DNA of 23,538 nucleotides from Schoenoplectus triqueter (lineage: Eukaryota; Streptophyta; Magnoliopsida; Poales; Cyperaceae). Numbering within the stretch: position 1 is the stretch's first letter; every line of letters begins with the position of its first letter. Positions 1 through 8,816 of the stretch are shown here, piece by piece. Location of the stretch: contig CAXKVV010001416.1 of NCBI GenBank assembly GCA_964058805.1, forward strand, positions 1-23,538, read 5' to 3'. Made by a program: the position numbers and the translations under genes. The notes under the pieces were generated by a model. That model was not told the origin of the DNA, did not search any database, and saw only the letters and a program-made list of their open reading frames with translations.

Positions 1-103
1 CTGCTAATTGCATAGTAAGTTCATCGGCACAACTATTGTTATTTTAGATTCAGTAACTCATTGGATTGAAAACTGCAGTTGAATTAACATGTTTCGTTGT
101 TAG

Positions 104-190
104 GTGCAGAGGTGTGAAGTGGTTACGCAGATAGGTGCAAATGATTTATTTATATCAAGAAAGAGTCTCCATGACAATGGAGTCTGTTGA
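104..190 (+). CDS. possible terminal exon of an unrecognised gene
   Basis: A T-rich stretch ending TTGTTAG (a good 3' splice acceptor) at 97-103 is followed by 28 open codons that end in TGA at 188-190. The reading contains QIGANDLF and SRKSLHDNGVC. Sequence after the stop becomes T-rich and looks like a plant 3' UTR. No start codon or upstream exon is in the window, because the gene would begin left of base 1. I do not recognise the family. A chance open stretch cannot be excluded, since 28 codons is short. The composition (less AT than what follows) and the acceptor are the only support. Confidence 0.3.
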   Translation: MQRCEVVTQIGANDLFISRKSLHDNGVC

Positions 191-756
191 GAATTTTGCA
201 AAAGAAGATGTCAACTGTTTTGGACAAACTCTCTCGACACCAACATGCTCCCTGTTATTTTTTTGTACTGACGTATACCATAGTTTGTTTTGGAAAAGAA
301 GGGAAGGGAGAGGAAGAGTTGTAAATTTGGTTTTCCTCTAGCTTTTTTTATGTCAGAATTAGCTAGTCATAGAGATGATCGTTGTAATGTTGCATTTCAA
401 TTTTATTTCTTAAGATGCCAATCGGGTTGCAATTTTGTTCTTTTTTCATTTCTTCCGTTTTCTTCGTTATTTTTTGCTCATGCAGTTCGTACGGCGTAGG
501 AAATCTTTTGCCCGATTTAAGCCATTAGAATTTAGTTAGGGTTTTTTCTGGTAATTTTAGCGCCGTTAAAAATAATTTATATTTCAGAGGAGGGTTTAAA
601 ACTTCAAATGCCTTAAAAAAATTTTTGTCTCGATCTAAACTTTTAAAATTTTAATAACTCAACATGTAAAATTGAAATATCAAAATGACATTATAATTTT
701 TAATATATTATATTTTTTTCTACACAAGAAAAGTAATATATGTTACATGAATAGAT
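191..756. other. non-coding AT-rich stretch, possible 3' UTR then intergenic
   Basis: T-rich sequence with many short open frames and no recognisable protein. The first 200-300 bases could be the 3' UTR of the possible exon at 104-190. Beyond about 530 it is plain AT-rich intergenic DNA. Confidence 0.4.
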
Positions 757-775
757 ACACATATATAGAGAAAGA

Positions 776-1071
776 AAGTCTAAAATATAACGTGTTGCAC
801 AAATATATCTGTACAACACGCCGCTCAATATATTTTGTATATCAATTTTTTTTGTAAAAAATCAAATTATATATATTTTTTTTCAAGAGAAAGTTACTTA
901 ATTTGAGGATTTTAGATCGTCCAATAATAAAGTTTTCTTCCCATAAAAAAAATTAATATTCTACAAAAGTTTAATATGAAAAATACATTAAATGGTCCGG
1001 ATTGATTTTAACTTAAAAGTTAGAGATTTTGACGTGGTGCATAAATGTATCAGCACAACTCAATTTTAGAC
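776..1071. mobile_element. degenerate MITE, family B copy B0
   Basis: The ends are inverted repeats. The left end starts AGTCTAAAAT at 776-788, and the right end is its complement ATTTTAGACT at about 1062-1072. The next 30 bases also pair imperfectly (a GTGTTGCACAAAT-like left side against a GCATAAATGTATCAGCACAA-like right side). Outside the ends lie TATATAGAGAAAGAAAG on the left and a C/T-rich run leading into (CT)n(TA)n on the right, the same flanks seen on the other elements here. An inner block near 990-1015 (GGTCCGGATTGAT) matches the subterminal block of B1, B2 and B3. There is no coding capacity. The element is old, and the left arm is poorly preserved. Confidence 0.5.
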
Positions 1072-1074
1072 TTC

Positions 1075-1133
1075 CACTCTCTTCTCTCTCTCTCTCTCTA
1101 TATATATATATAGCTCACGGTAACCCTCTCTTT

Positions 1134-1165
<32 letters not shown>

Positions 1166-1202
1166 ACTCACGGTATCTTTACTCTCTCTCTCTATATATA
1201 TA
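1075..1202. repeat. three stacked (CT)n(TA)n blocks with two family A terminal fragments
   Basis: Three runs of CT followed by TA occur in a row. Between them sit short pieces beginning CTCACGGTA (about 1114 and 1168). The second piece reads CTCACGGTATCTTTACTCTC, which is the same as the right end of the complete family A element at 14657-15070. These pieces therefore look like isolated outer ends of family A, each sitting in the TA tract of the one before. Confidence 0.75.
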
Positions 1203-1222
1203 GTAAATCTAGCTTGCTCTTA

Positions 1223-1658
1223 AGCTCACGGAGACCTTTCGTGAGTTTAACTCAAAAACTATATTAAATTATCTCTAAATTTTGATTCATCATTCTCATT
1301 ATATTTTTATATGAAAATCTTATATGATGCAAAACTTTGAGGTTTTTGAGATTTGTACGTCATCATTTTTTATTTTAAAAATAATATATAAATATTAAAT
1401 ATTTTATTATTATTTTTAGAGCTGATTTTCTAAGTCATTCTTTTTAATTTTTGAAAATCAGCTCTAAAAAATAAAAATATATTTAATATTTATACATTAT
1501 TTTTAAAATTAAAAATGATGACGTACAAATCTCAAAAATCTCAATTTTTTGCATCCTATAAGATTTTCATATGAACAATATAATGAGAATGATAAATCAA
1601 AATTTAGAGATAATTTGATATATACTTTTTGAGTTAAACTTACAAAAGGTCTCCGTAA
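1223..1658. mobile_element. palindromic MITE, family A copy A1
   Basis: This is a nearly complete palindrome of about 435 bp. The left arm runs from CTCACGGAGACC (1225) to GAGCTGATTTTC (ends 1430). The right arm runs from GAAAATCAGCTC (1453) to GGTCTCCGTAAA (about 1659). The 22-bp spacer is at 1431-1452. Paired positions sum to about 2883 at both the centre and the ends, so the two arms have almost equal length. The arms differ by scattered substitutions. No open frame fits a transposase, so it is non-autonomous. RNA from it would form a long hairpin. It is related to A2 (2482-2688) and A3 (14657-15048). Confidence 0.85.
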
Positions 1659-2000
1659 AGTACTGAGGCATTGTGTTTTTGCTCTCTATTTTTAATTTCA
1701 AGTCATAAATAATCGATTCTAACCGTTCAATCAAATCTTCATATCAAAAATCTATTATTAAACCTAATTTTATATTTTTTTTTACAATTTTTTTACTATT
1801 TTTTCTTATGATCACAAAATTATGGTTCGTCAAAAAATGACGGTTTTTTCCTTATCAAAAAATATAAATTTGGTTTACTAATAGATTATGATATGGTGAT
1901 TAGATTGAGTGGTTTGGATCGATCATTTTTGACTTAAAATTAAAAATAAAGTACAAAGCACACAACGCTCTTGTGCTTTGCAAAACACCATAGTCTAATT
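1659..2000. mobile_element. MITE, family B copy B1
   Basis: The arms are inverted. The left arm starts near AGTACTGAGGCATTGTGTTTT (1658). The right arm ends with AAAACACCATAGTCT (about 1983-1997). Inside, TTTTTAATTTCAAGTCA and the block around CGATTCTAACCGTTCAATC on the left pair with the right-arm block around GATTGAGTGGTTTGGATCG (1902-1920). The left arm lacks about 25 bp of the terminal region found on the right. It abuts A1 without a gap on its left and runs into (CT)11 on its right. There is no coding capacity. Confidence 0.7.
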
Positions 2001-2007
2001 TTTTTTT

Positions 2008-2008
<1 letters not shown>

Positions 2009-2070
<62 letters not shown>
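2009..2070. repeat. 62-bp perfect palindromic microsatellite (CT)11(AT)9(AG)11
   Basis: The run is uninterrupted and equals its own reverse complement. Its left CT arm continues from element B1 and its right AG arm leads straight into element B2, so it looks like two microsatellite-tipped ends sharing one TA core. Confidence 0.95.
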
Positions 2071-2452
2071 TTTGGCTACGGTGCTACGCGTAGCACGGAT
2101 GACCCATGTGCTACGGACCGTTTCTCTGTTTTCAAAGTTTAAATGGTCGATCTGACCGTTCAAAATATTTTTTATATAAAAATCTAGTTGGAGACAAAAA
2201 TTTTATATTTTTTAGGATTTTTTACTATTTTTTAAGATAGCTAGAAAATAACTCATTTTGAATGACTCATAATAATTAAATCAAGTGATTTTCTGGCTAT
2301 CTTAAAAAATAGTAAAAAAATTTGGTCCCCAACTAGATTTTTATATGAAAAATATTTTGACTGGTCGGATCGACTATTTGAACTTTAAAGATAGAGAAAC
2401 AGTTCATAGCACATGGGTCATCCGTGCTACGCGTAACACGATAGCCAAACTC
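2069..2452. mobile_element. well-preserved MITE, family B copy B2
   Basis: The terminal inverted repeats are 44 bp, at 2069-2112 and 2408-2451, and differ at three positions. They begin AGTTTGGCTACGGTGCTACG and end with its near complement ATAGCCAAACT. Similarity between the arms continues inward through GGTCGATCTGACCGTTCA (left), with GGTCGGATCGACTATTTGAA on the right, to a centre near 2250. It contains no open frame of note. The flanks are (AG)11 on the left and CTCTATATATATATAGAGAG on the right. It is the best-preserved element in the left chain and therefore probably one of the younger insertions. Confidence 0.9.
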
Positions 2453-2481
2453 TCTATATATATATAGAGAGAGAGAGAGAG
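2450..2481. repeat. CT-TA-GA microsatellite junction between B2 and A2
   Basis: A short CT run, a TA run and a GA run follow one another. The CT side belongs to the end of B2. The GA side belongs to the start of A2 (GAGAGTAAAAATATCGTGAGC). It is the same arrangement as 2009-2070. Confidence 0.9.
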
Positions 2482-2688
2482 TAAAAATATCGTGAGCTTA
2501 ACTGAAAAAATACATCAAATCATTTTGAAATTTTAATTTACCATCCTCATTAAAATTTTTATATGAAAATCTTATGGGATGCAAAAATTTGAAGTGTTTT
2601 GAGTTTTTTAAGTCATTATTTTTTTTTTAAAAATGATGTTCAAATATTAAATATTTTATTATTATTTTAGAGCTAATTTTCAAAAATA
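2482..2688. mobile_element. one-armed family A element A2, truncated at the palindrome centre
   Basis: The sequence follows the left arms of A1 and A3 in order: CGTGAGCTTAAC, the AAATTTTAATTTACCATCCTC block, TATATGAAAATCTTATGGGATG, GTGTTTTGAG, then AAATATTAAATATTTTATT and GAGCTAATTTTCAAAAAT, which is the loop region. The second arm is missing and different sequence begins at about 2689. The break therefore falls at the tip of the hairpin. Confidence 0.8.
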
Positions 2689-3185
2689 CAAGTATAACCC
2701 TAAACAGAAAAGTAAACTAAACTGAAATGGTGCAATATTATATCAGACGCGACACACGTTTAAGTTGTTTCTGACTTTGTGTAAAAGCAAACAATAGATC
2801 TTTGTTAGACATACAAACCTACCTTATTATAGTTTATTAATACACAGATTTATTCATATTATTTTTACTATGTATGTTAGATATTAAAACTTAAAGTAAT
2901 TGATAATAAGGCTTAGAGATATAAAAATTAATGTTTCAAGTGATTAATATTAAAGTTTTTTTTCTATTTTTATAAATTTTCATATTTATTTATCTTTATG
3001 CAGATGAAGACTCACAATATTGATTTCTCTTTCTTTTTTCAAAGTAGAAGATGAAAATGCTACTTAAAATTTTTATTAAAATAAATTGAAGAAGAGTCAG
3101 ATTAAAAAAGATGAAGATAAAAAGAGATAAGAAACATAAAATACAAGCATAACCCTAAACAGAAAAGGTAAACTAAATTGAAATG
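2684..3185 (+). repeat. 46/47-bp direct repeat at 2684-2729 and 3139-3185
   Basis: Both copies begin AAATACAAG and contain ATAACCCTAAACAGAAAA. They differ by one indel and two substitutions. About 409 bp of AT-rich sequence without a gene lies between them. The left copy begins exactly where A2 is cut off. The repeat may record a duplication, or an insertion that separated two copies. Confidence 0.85.
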
Positions 3186-4234
3186 AAAAATAAGTTTCAT
3201 CTGTCCGCCGATCAGCTCATTGTAGCTGTAGACTCTTGGAACCTGATAAAGATCAAATCAGAGAGGAATTGAGTATGGTTTGTGTTTAGGTTCTTGGATT
3301 GAGAATGAGGGGTTTAAGTGGTCAGTTTGGATTTAAGTTTTCGGTTCATGAGACTTATAATTGAGAGTATCAATTTAAATTTTAGAGACATTATTTTTGA
3401 TATTATAACTTATTATTTACGATATTAAGACTTGATATTTCTTATATTAAGATTTATTTTTTTTAATATTAAGATTCATTATGTTGTGATGAAATTAAGA
3501 CTTATTTGAATTTTGAAGACTTATAATTGGGAGTATCAATATTGGATTTGAAGACTTATATTTTTCGATATTATACTTGTTATTTCTAGTATTAAGACTT
3601 GATATTTTTGTTACTAAACTTATTATTTCGATATTAAGAGTCATTATTTTGTTATGAAAGACTTATTTTTATACTTTTAAAATTTCACATTTGTGATAAA
3701 AAATTATAATTTATAATATTAAGAATAGTTGGTTATGCATTTAAGACTTATAATGAAATTGAGATAACAAACTTATAATTTATGAACACCTTACTATATA
3801 TTTAAAGTTTAAAATATCACTTCTTATAATATATATCAAGATGTCTTATTTTTCATCTTGAAATGTTGAACATTTGGTCTTAAGATATTGATATAGATAT
3901 ATAGACTTTTCATATTCTGATGCCCACCCTAAAAAATGACTTCAAAATTTAGGTATTAAGATGTGATTTTTCTAGTGTTAAGATTTAGAATAGTCGATTT
4001 TAAGAGATTAAGAATTATGTATATATTCATATCTTGATGACCATTATAATATAAATTTAAAGTTCAAAATATTATTTTTTATATTAGATATTAAAAATAT
4101 CATATTTTCATCATAAGATTTAGAACATTTAGTTTTCAAACATAAATAATTTGCTATATAAACTTGCTCATGTCCTGATGGCTATCTGAATATAAATTTT
4201 GAAGTTAAAAATATTATATTCTATGTTAAAAATA
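3186..4234. repeat. non-coding region of degenerate ATATTAAGACTTAT-like repeats
   Basis: From about 3340 the motif TATTAAGACTT or close variants (AAGATTTA, AAGACTTG, AAGAATTA) recurs irregularly every 20-60 bp for nearly 1 kb. It looks like a decayed tandem array of a short AT-rich unit. No open frame of useful length is present on either strand. Confidence 0.5.
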
Positions 4235-4296
4235 ACACTTCATATATTAGATATTAAGATTTGTGACACTTCATATATTAGATATTAAGATTTGTG
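4235..4296 (+). repeat. 31-bp perfect tandem duplication
   Basis: Two identical 31-bp copies (4235-4265 and 4266-4296) start ACACTTCATATATTAG and end AAGATTTGTG. The unit contains the TATTAAGA motif of the preceding degenerate array, so it may show how that array expands. Confidence 0.95.
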
Positions 4297-4361
4297 TTGA
4301 TGAATTTTAAGACATGACTTTAGCGGTTAAGACTTGAGATACTGCTCGTAAGGTGATCATC

Positions 4362-4460
4362 AGCTCATCTTCATGAACATGGACAATGAAATTAACGATG
4401 TATTCAGTTGAGCTCATCTTCATGAACATGAACAATGAAATTAACAATTTATTCAGTTGA
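4362..4460 (+). repeat. 49-bp tandem duplication
   Basis: Copies at 4362-4410 and 4411-4459 begin AGCTCATCTTCATGAACATG and end TATTCAGTTG, with three differences. The open frame across it on the minus strand simply repeats itself and does not resemble a protein family. Confidence 0.95.
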
Positions 4461-5083
4461 GATACAATACAATTAGTTAATCTCTTTCCATTGAATAGTT
4501 CAATATTCATATTCGTATCTACTTATCATAGTTTTAGCACGGAAATTAGAACAAAAAGCTATACAATTAACATGGGCAAATGTTTTGGAGTTGACTAGTG
4601 TTTAGTAATATTTTTGGCAATGCATTCTACATTAATAAGTTAGCGGACATCAAAATTTCGTGATGAGTTGAGAAGTCCTGTTGAAACCATGAGTTGGAGG
4701 TGGTTTGAACTTGAACGTATATGACCAGTTTAACATCGGCAATTACAGAGGGGTTATCATTGGCAATTAAAATATGTTTGCATAAGTAAACAGGACAGAT
4801 GGAGGCTAATTGGGTCCTGAAATTATGTTTTACAAGCTATATCGATCATTATCCCGGTTGTTTTATCTTCGTCTTTATTAGCAAATGATAATCTCCTACG
4901 TTAGATCATCTTGTCAAGAGTCGCTTTACTCGCGCAATAGAAAATTAATTCATATGATCTAACTTTATTTTTATTAAAAGCTACAAGCTGTTCTCTTACA
5001 ACATCACGTACGATCAACAGCAACAGCAACAAAATTCAAATCAAAACAAACTAAAGACGGTTAAAACAACCACCACTAAACAG
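4461..5083. other. intergenic stretch, no gene seen
   Basis: No open frame or repeat of note. The last 100 bases, next to the LEA pseudogene stop, include short CAACAG repeats near 5018-5030 and would be its 3' UTR side. Confidence 0.5.
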
Positions 5084-5471
5084 CTATTTCTTAGTAGCTG
5101 GGTAAGCACCAGATACAGGATAAGTCGGCATGGTTGGAGTAGTGGCGGGGGTGGGGGTAGGAGCGGGGCCGAGGGCGGGGGACAGTAGTAGGATTACCAT
5201 AAACTGGTTGTACACCAACATCACCATGAGGAAGGTGGTGATGATGTTGATGATGCATCATGGATTCCTCCCGGTGTTGTGCCTTCTCTGCATGCTTATC
5301 CATCTTCGCTTCTGCTATCTTTGCCTTGGCTCTTTCATGTGCAATGTCCTTTTGCACCTCCGATCACACTGCGGCCTTGTCCATCTTCTCCTCCACCTTG
5401 GCTTCATGCCCCTTCATCTTGGCCTTGGCACTGCTCGCTAGGTACTTTGCTTTCTCTTTCAACCCCTGCAT
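5084..5471 (-). pseudogene. LEA group 1 (LEA_1, D-113-like) protein, broken by a stop and a frameshift
   Basis: LEA_1 proteins are small hydrophilic proteins that accumulate in drying seeds and stressed tissue and protect proteins and membranes. Reading from ATG at 5471, the first 35 residues are Lys/Ala/Glu-rich (MQGLKEKAKYLASSAKAKMK, then KVEEKMDKAAV). This is the usual LEA_1 amphipathic helix start. TGA at 5366-5364 interrupts the frame. The same frame continues with KDIAHERAKAKIAEAKMDKH, the family hallmark, and a His-rich run. A second break lies at a run of five G on the + strand (5177-5181). In the frame gained by a one-base shift there, the C-terminus ends PTYPVSGAYPATKK before TAG at 5086-5084, which suits this family. 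In the unshifted frame the tail is an unlikely Pro/Arg-rich sequence ending at 5091. The CGA-to-TGA type of stop suggests a simple transition. An assembly error at the G run is possible but would not explain the stop. Confidence 0.85.
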
Positions 5472-5614
5472 CTTTTCTTTGTCAAAGAAATAAATTCACT
5501 CACAATTTTTTTGATGAATGTACCAATACAACTATGCATCAGATGCCGCTACTGATATTGGATCATATTGTTTTGGCCTTCGGCGGTTCGGTGGTTATAA
5601 TCTTCGGCACCTTG

Positions 5615-5641
5615 ACGTGGGTTTTCTACAGAGAAACGTGG
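5615..5641 (-). promoter_or_regulatory. two ACGTGG (ABRE-like) motifs upstream of the LEA pseudogene
   Basis: ACGTGG occurs at 5615-5620 and 5636-5641, about 145-170 bp upstream of the LEA start codon. Paired ACGT-core elements bound by bZIP factors are typical of ABA-inducible LEA promoters. I do not see a clear TATA box between them and the start codon. Confidence 0.45.
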
Positions 5642-5649
5642 AACTCATG

Positions 5650-6800
5650 CAGTGCACGATGAGTGATGAGTTCGTAATGTGGAACGCTCCAGATTTGGGC
5701 TGTTTTGGTTTTATTTGTTCAAAAAAATAAAAGGGACATAAACAAAGAGGGTTCAGACTCATATGGATAACTCGTAACAGGATAAGTCTTTTGGAGTTAT
5801 GGGCACTCTGAAAGTGTCAGTTCATGGGCTTCAGACCTCAGCTCAGGTTTCAACTTTTAAGCAGAAGTTGTGTGCTGTGCTGCTGGCCGAAGAAAGCGTT
5901 AAAATCTTCAACTCTTCTCCTGTCACTTTAAAATGGAAATGTCCATTACTATTTCGGATGCCTCTAATGCAATGCCAATATGCCATAATGCCAATCTGAT
6001 TTGAAGTGATTTCGTTTTCTTATACAGAATGGAAAGGTTTCTTTTAACTTGATTGTCTTGTTTATGGGTTAGTGCTTAGATTTATTGTGATCGTTATGGG
6101 TGAAATGAAATTACTGACAAATATGCTACAAAAATCATTTAAGAAAGATGCTCTGCAATTAAAGACCAGCAAATTGAAGCATTTGCAGTGCAATGGATAT
6201 TCTGTGCCCCTAACTTTGTTTAATATTTTCATATATAGTGTCAGATCTGATAATTTTGTGTCAGGTCATTTCCTCGCTTAGCTTTGAGAATGTGATTGCT
6301 TACTACAACAATAAACATGTGATTTAACATATAAACGCTAGATATTAAACATCTACCCAGGTCGATAATGATTTATGAAAATCTATATGAGTTTTGCTAG
6401 AGTATTTTCATTTGTATTTTGTTCCTTAGGAATGCGTTTTTTTTTCTATTTTCAAAGTTTGAAATGTTAATTTGAATAGCTTAATAAACTATTTATATCA
6501 AATTCTTGTAGAATATAAGTTTTCATCACTTTTGCAATTTATTTTGCTTTTTTAATGAGTTTTGAAAGATAGTCCTAAACTGATAAAAAACAATTAATGT
6601 ATGTATGTATGTTAAATAGGAACATTTTTCAAAATTATTAAAAATAATAAAAACATTTAAAATAGTAATATTTTTATTCTATAAGATTTTGTTGAACTAT
6701 TCGCAGTGACGCTTTGATCGTGAGAAATAATAAATCGCTAGTATTTTTTATCGAAATACAAATAACTATTGTCAAGTGATCCCTCCCAAAAAGTTGAAAA
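5650..6800. other. intergenic stretch, no recognisable gene
   Basis: Short open frames of 66-70 codons on the + strand (5799-5999, 6072-6281) match nothing I know and have no flanking splice or start context worth naming. A TGTA microsatellite of four units lies near 6598-6613. From about 6300 the sequence is AT-rich. Confidence 0.45.
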
Positions 6801-7295
6801 TTAATGATATGAAAAACGAAAATCCCTAGCAGAAACCAGAATGCACCAGCCATGCCATCTCTCTAAGTTATACCCCAGGATAGTATTTAATTGTTCTACG
6901 AGTTTAAAGAGCACTAACTGCCTGAGTCTTCTGCTAAAACAGCCGCCACGATCAAAGCCACACGGATGGGAGGTGGTGCACAGATGGATTGTAACACCAA
7001 AATTATTATCATTTTTATGATAAAGAGCAGAAGTTGGCAAAATATCCATATATTAACACAATGTAATAAAATTAAAATGAGAACAGTTATTGCATATTGG
7101 AACCATACTAAATGTATGTACAAATATCAGAGGGGGGGGGGGGGGGATGCAGTTGCACGATATCCTACTGAAAGAGTACAAGCACAATGCAAATCAATAA
7201 CTGGAACTGAATCCTCCAGTCTAATTATTGAACAGCTCCATCATATGCAAAAAATAGATCACCATTTTGCCATTTCTTAAGCAAATAATGCTTAA
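6801..7295 (-). other. probable 3' UTR and downstream flank of the EYA gene
   Basis: The region lies directly downstream of the EYA stop codon (7298-7296). Its composition at 6800-7000 is less AT-rich than the surrounding DNA. It may be transcribed 3' UTR. No unambiguous AATAAA signal at a suitable position was found on the minus strand, so the end is not defined. Confidence 0.3.
7132..7146 (+). repeat. homopolymer of 15 G
   Basis: Fifteen uninterrupted G on the + strand (C on the EYA-sense strand), about 150 bp downstream of the EYA stop codon. The exact length may be uncertain, since such runs are hard to sequence. Confidence 0.95.
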
Positions 7296-8781
7296 CTAAA
7301 GATTTAACCATCTTTCTTTCTTTTCTTCCTCATCAGCTTGGGAAGCCCCGTACATGACAGATATGTAACTCCCAAGTGTACCCTTATCGATACCAGGAAA
7401 TCGGTTTGGGTTACCAGGTCTAAAGTCCACCTTGATGAAAGGCCACTTGAGAGATTGTGCAGCATTGCACTCTTCAATGCCATCTCCAATAACACAGAAA
7501 TGAGTATGTGGGCTGTCGTACTGATCCTTTATCCAGGTAAAGCACTGCAGCTTCCCCACTTCCCAAGAACTATAAACTGGAAGACAGAAGGGAAAATAGT
7601 TAATTCATATAATGATAGATAATGAATTGCATTTTAGCAATTGTCAGATAATCGATTTTGGTTTCTTGCATATAAATTCAGTCATTCTCAGATAATGAAC
7701 TGCATTTTGGCATTTGCCAGATAATATGAGTCTGGCATCTCACAAATTAATTTGATCTTTCTCAAGTTCTCTGAGGGGAAAGGACGGAAACATGCCACTG
7801 AAACTCTATTGAGACAAAAGACAAAAAAATGGGTTGTCAAAAACGTGCTGTACTCTTTCCGATCGAGGCGGATGGTTGAATCTACTGCGAGTAGCACTAG
7901 GTGCTTTGAAATAACTAATTGTTCCGATAGAATCACGCATACATGAAAAAAAACTTAACCTAAATAATTTCTCTAACTATATAGTTAAAGGTTCAAATGA
8001 TCCTCTTTAATGACACCCACATGTCAAATTCCCAGGATAAAGAAAGTTTTATTCCTTGCCTCTCATAAAGCGAATGAAGGGTGACAGTAGCAAATTTTCC
8101 AACAATAAGAAGCATAATAGATAGCATTTCAGTTGAAGGATAAAAAGGGGAATTGTGAAATGCTTACCAATAGTTGGGTTTGTGTCTTCATGATAATTAT
8201 TGAAAATATAAACACTAAACAAAGGGTAGGAAGAGATGAAAAGAAAGGAAAGCACATACTATTTTCATGGGAGATGACATCATCAAGCTTATATAAGAGA
8301 CACTTGGCAAGACTAGGAACTAGTGAACCTGATGTAACAATCAGGCTCACACTATTATTATTGCATGTTGTATTATCTCGAGTTGATATTACACCAGATG
8401 CTTGCCAAACCAACTCATGTGCTAAAAAAATGATGTAAACATTAATTAGAGACTCAGAGTAGAAGTATTATATATTTTTCATTAAAGCAGTTAGTACAGC
8501 ACTCATATAGTGCCACTAGAGTAAATTATCGCTATTTCTAAACAGGTGCAAACATATACTGGTACCACCCCATGGTATACAGTGTACTATTAGAAATTAT
8601 TGAGTTTAGGCCCACATATCTTGCACTGACCCACATCTAATATATTTTCTTGTATCCTTGCATATTAATGCAAATCAGTTTATTACTTTGGACCAAAATA
8701 CCTTCTGTACCAAAAAATCATGAAGAGGTCAGTCAAGAAAAGACAAGAAAAAAGTGTGTGCAAGGGCATGCACACACGCAT

Positions 8782-8816
<35 letters not shown>

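Noticed and set aside
1075..2481. CRISPR-like regular repeats
   Set aside because: The recurring units are simple CT/TA/GA microsatellites at element ends, with no constant repeat and spacer pattern, and the genome is eukaryotic.
4307..4510. 67-codon minus-strand frame with a repeated HVHEDE-like segment
   Set aside because: The repetition reflects the 49-bp DNA duplication, not a protein repeat.
5130..5662. Overlapping + strand open frames of 77-127 codons
   Set aside because: They are shadows of the less AT-rich LEA_1 pseudogene on the minus strand. The LEA signature is only on the minus strand.
6966..7280. 104-codon + strand frame crossing the G15 run
   Set aside because: It depends on the homopolymer, matches no family and lies antisense to the probable EYA 3' region.
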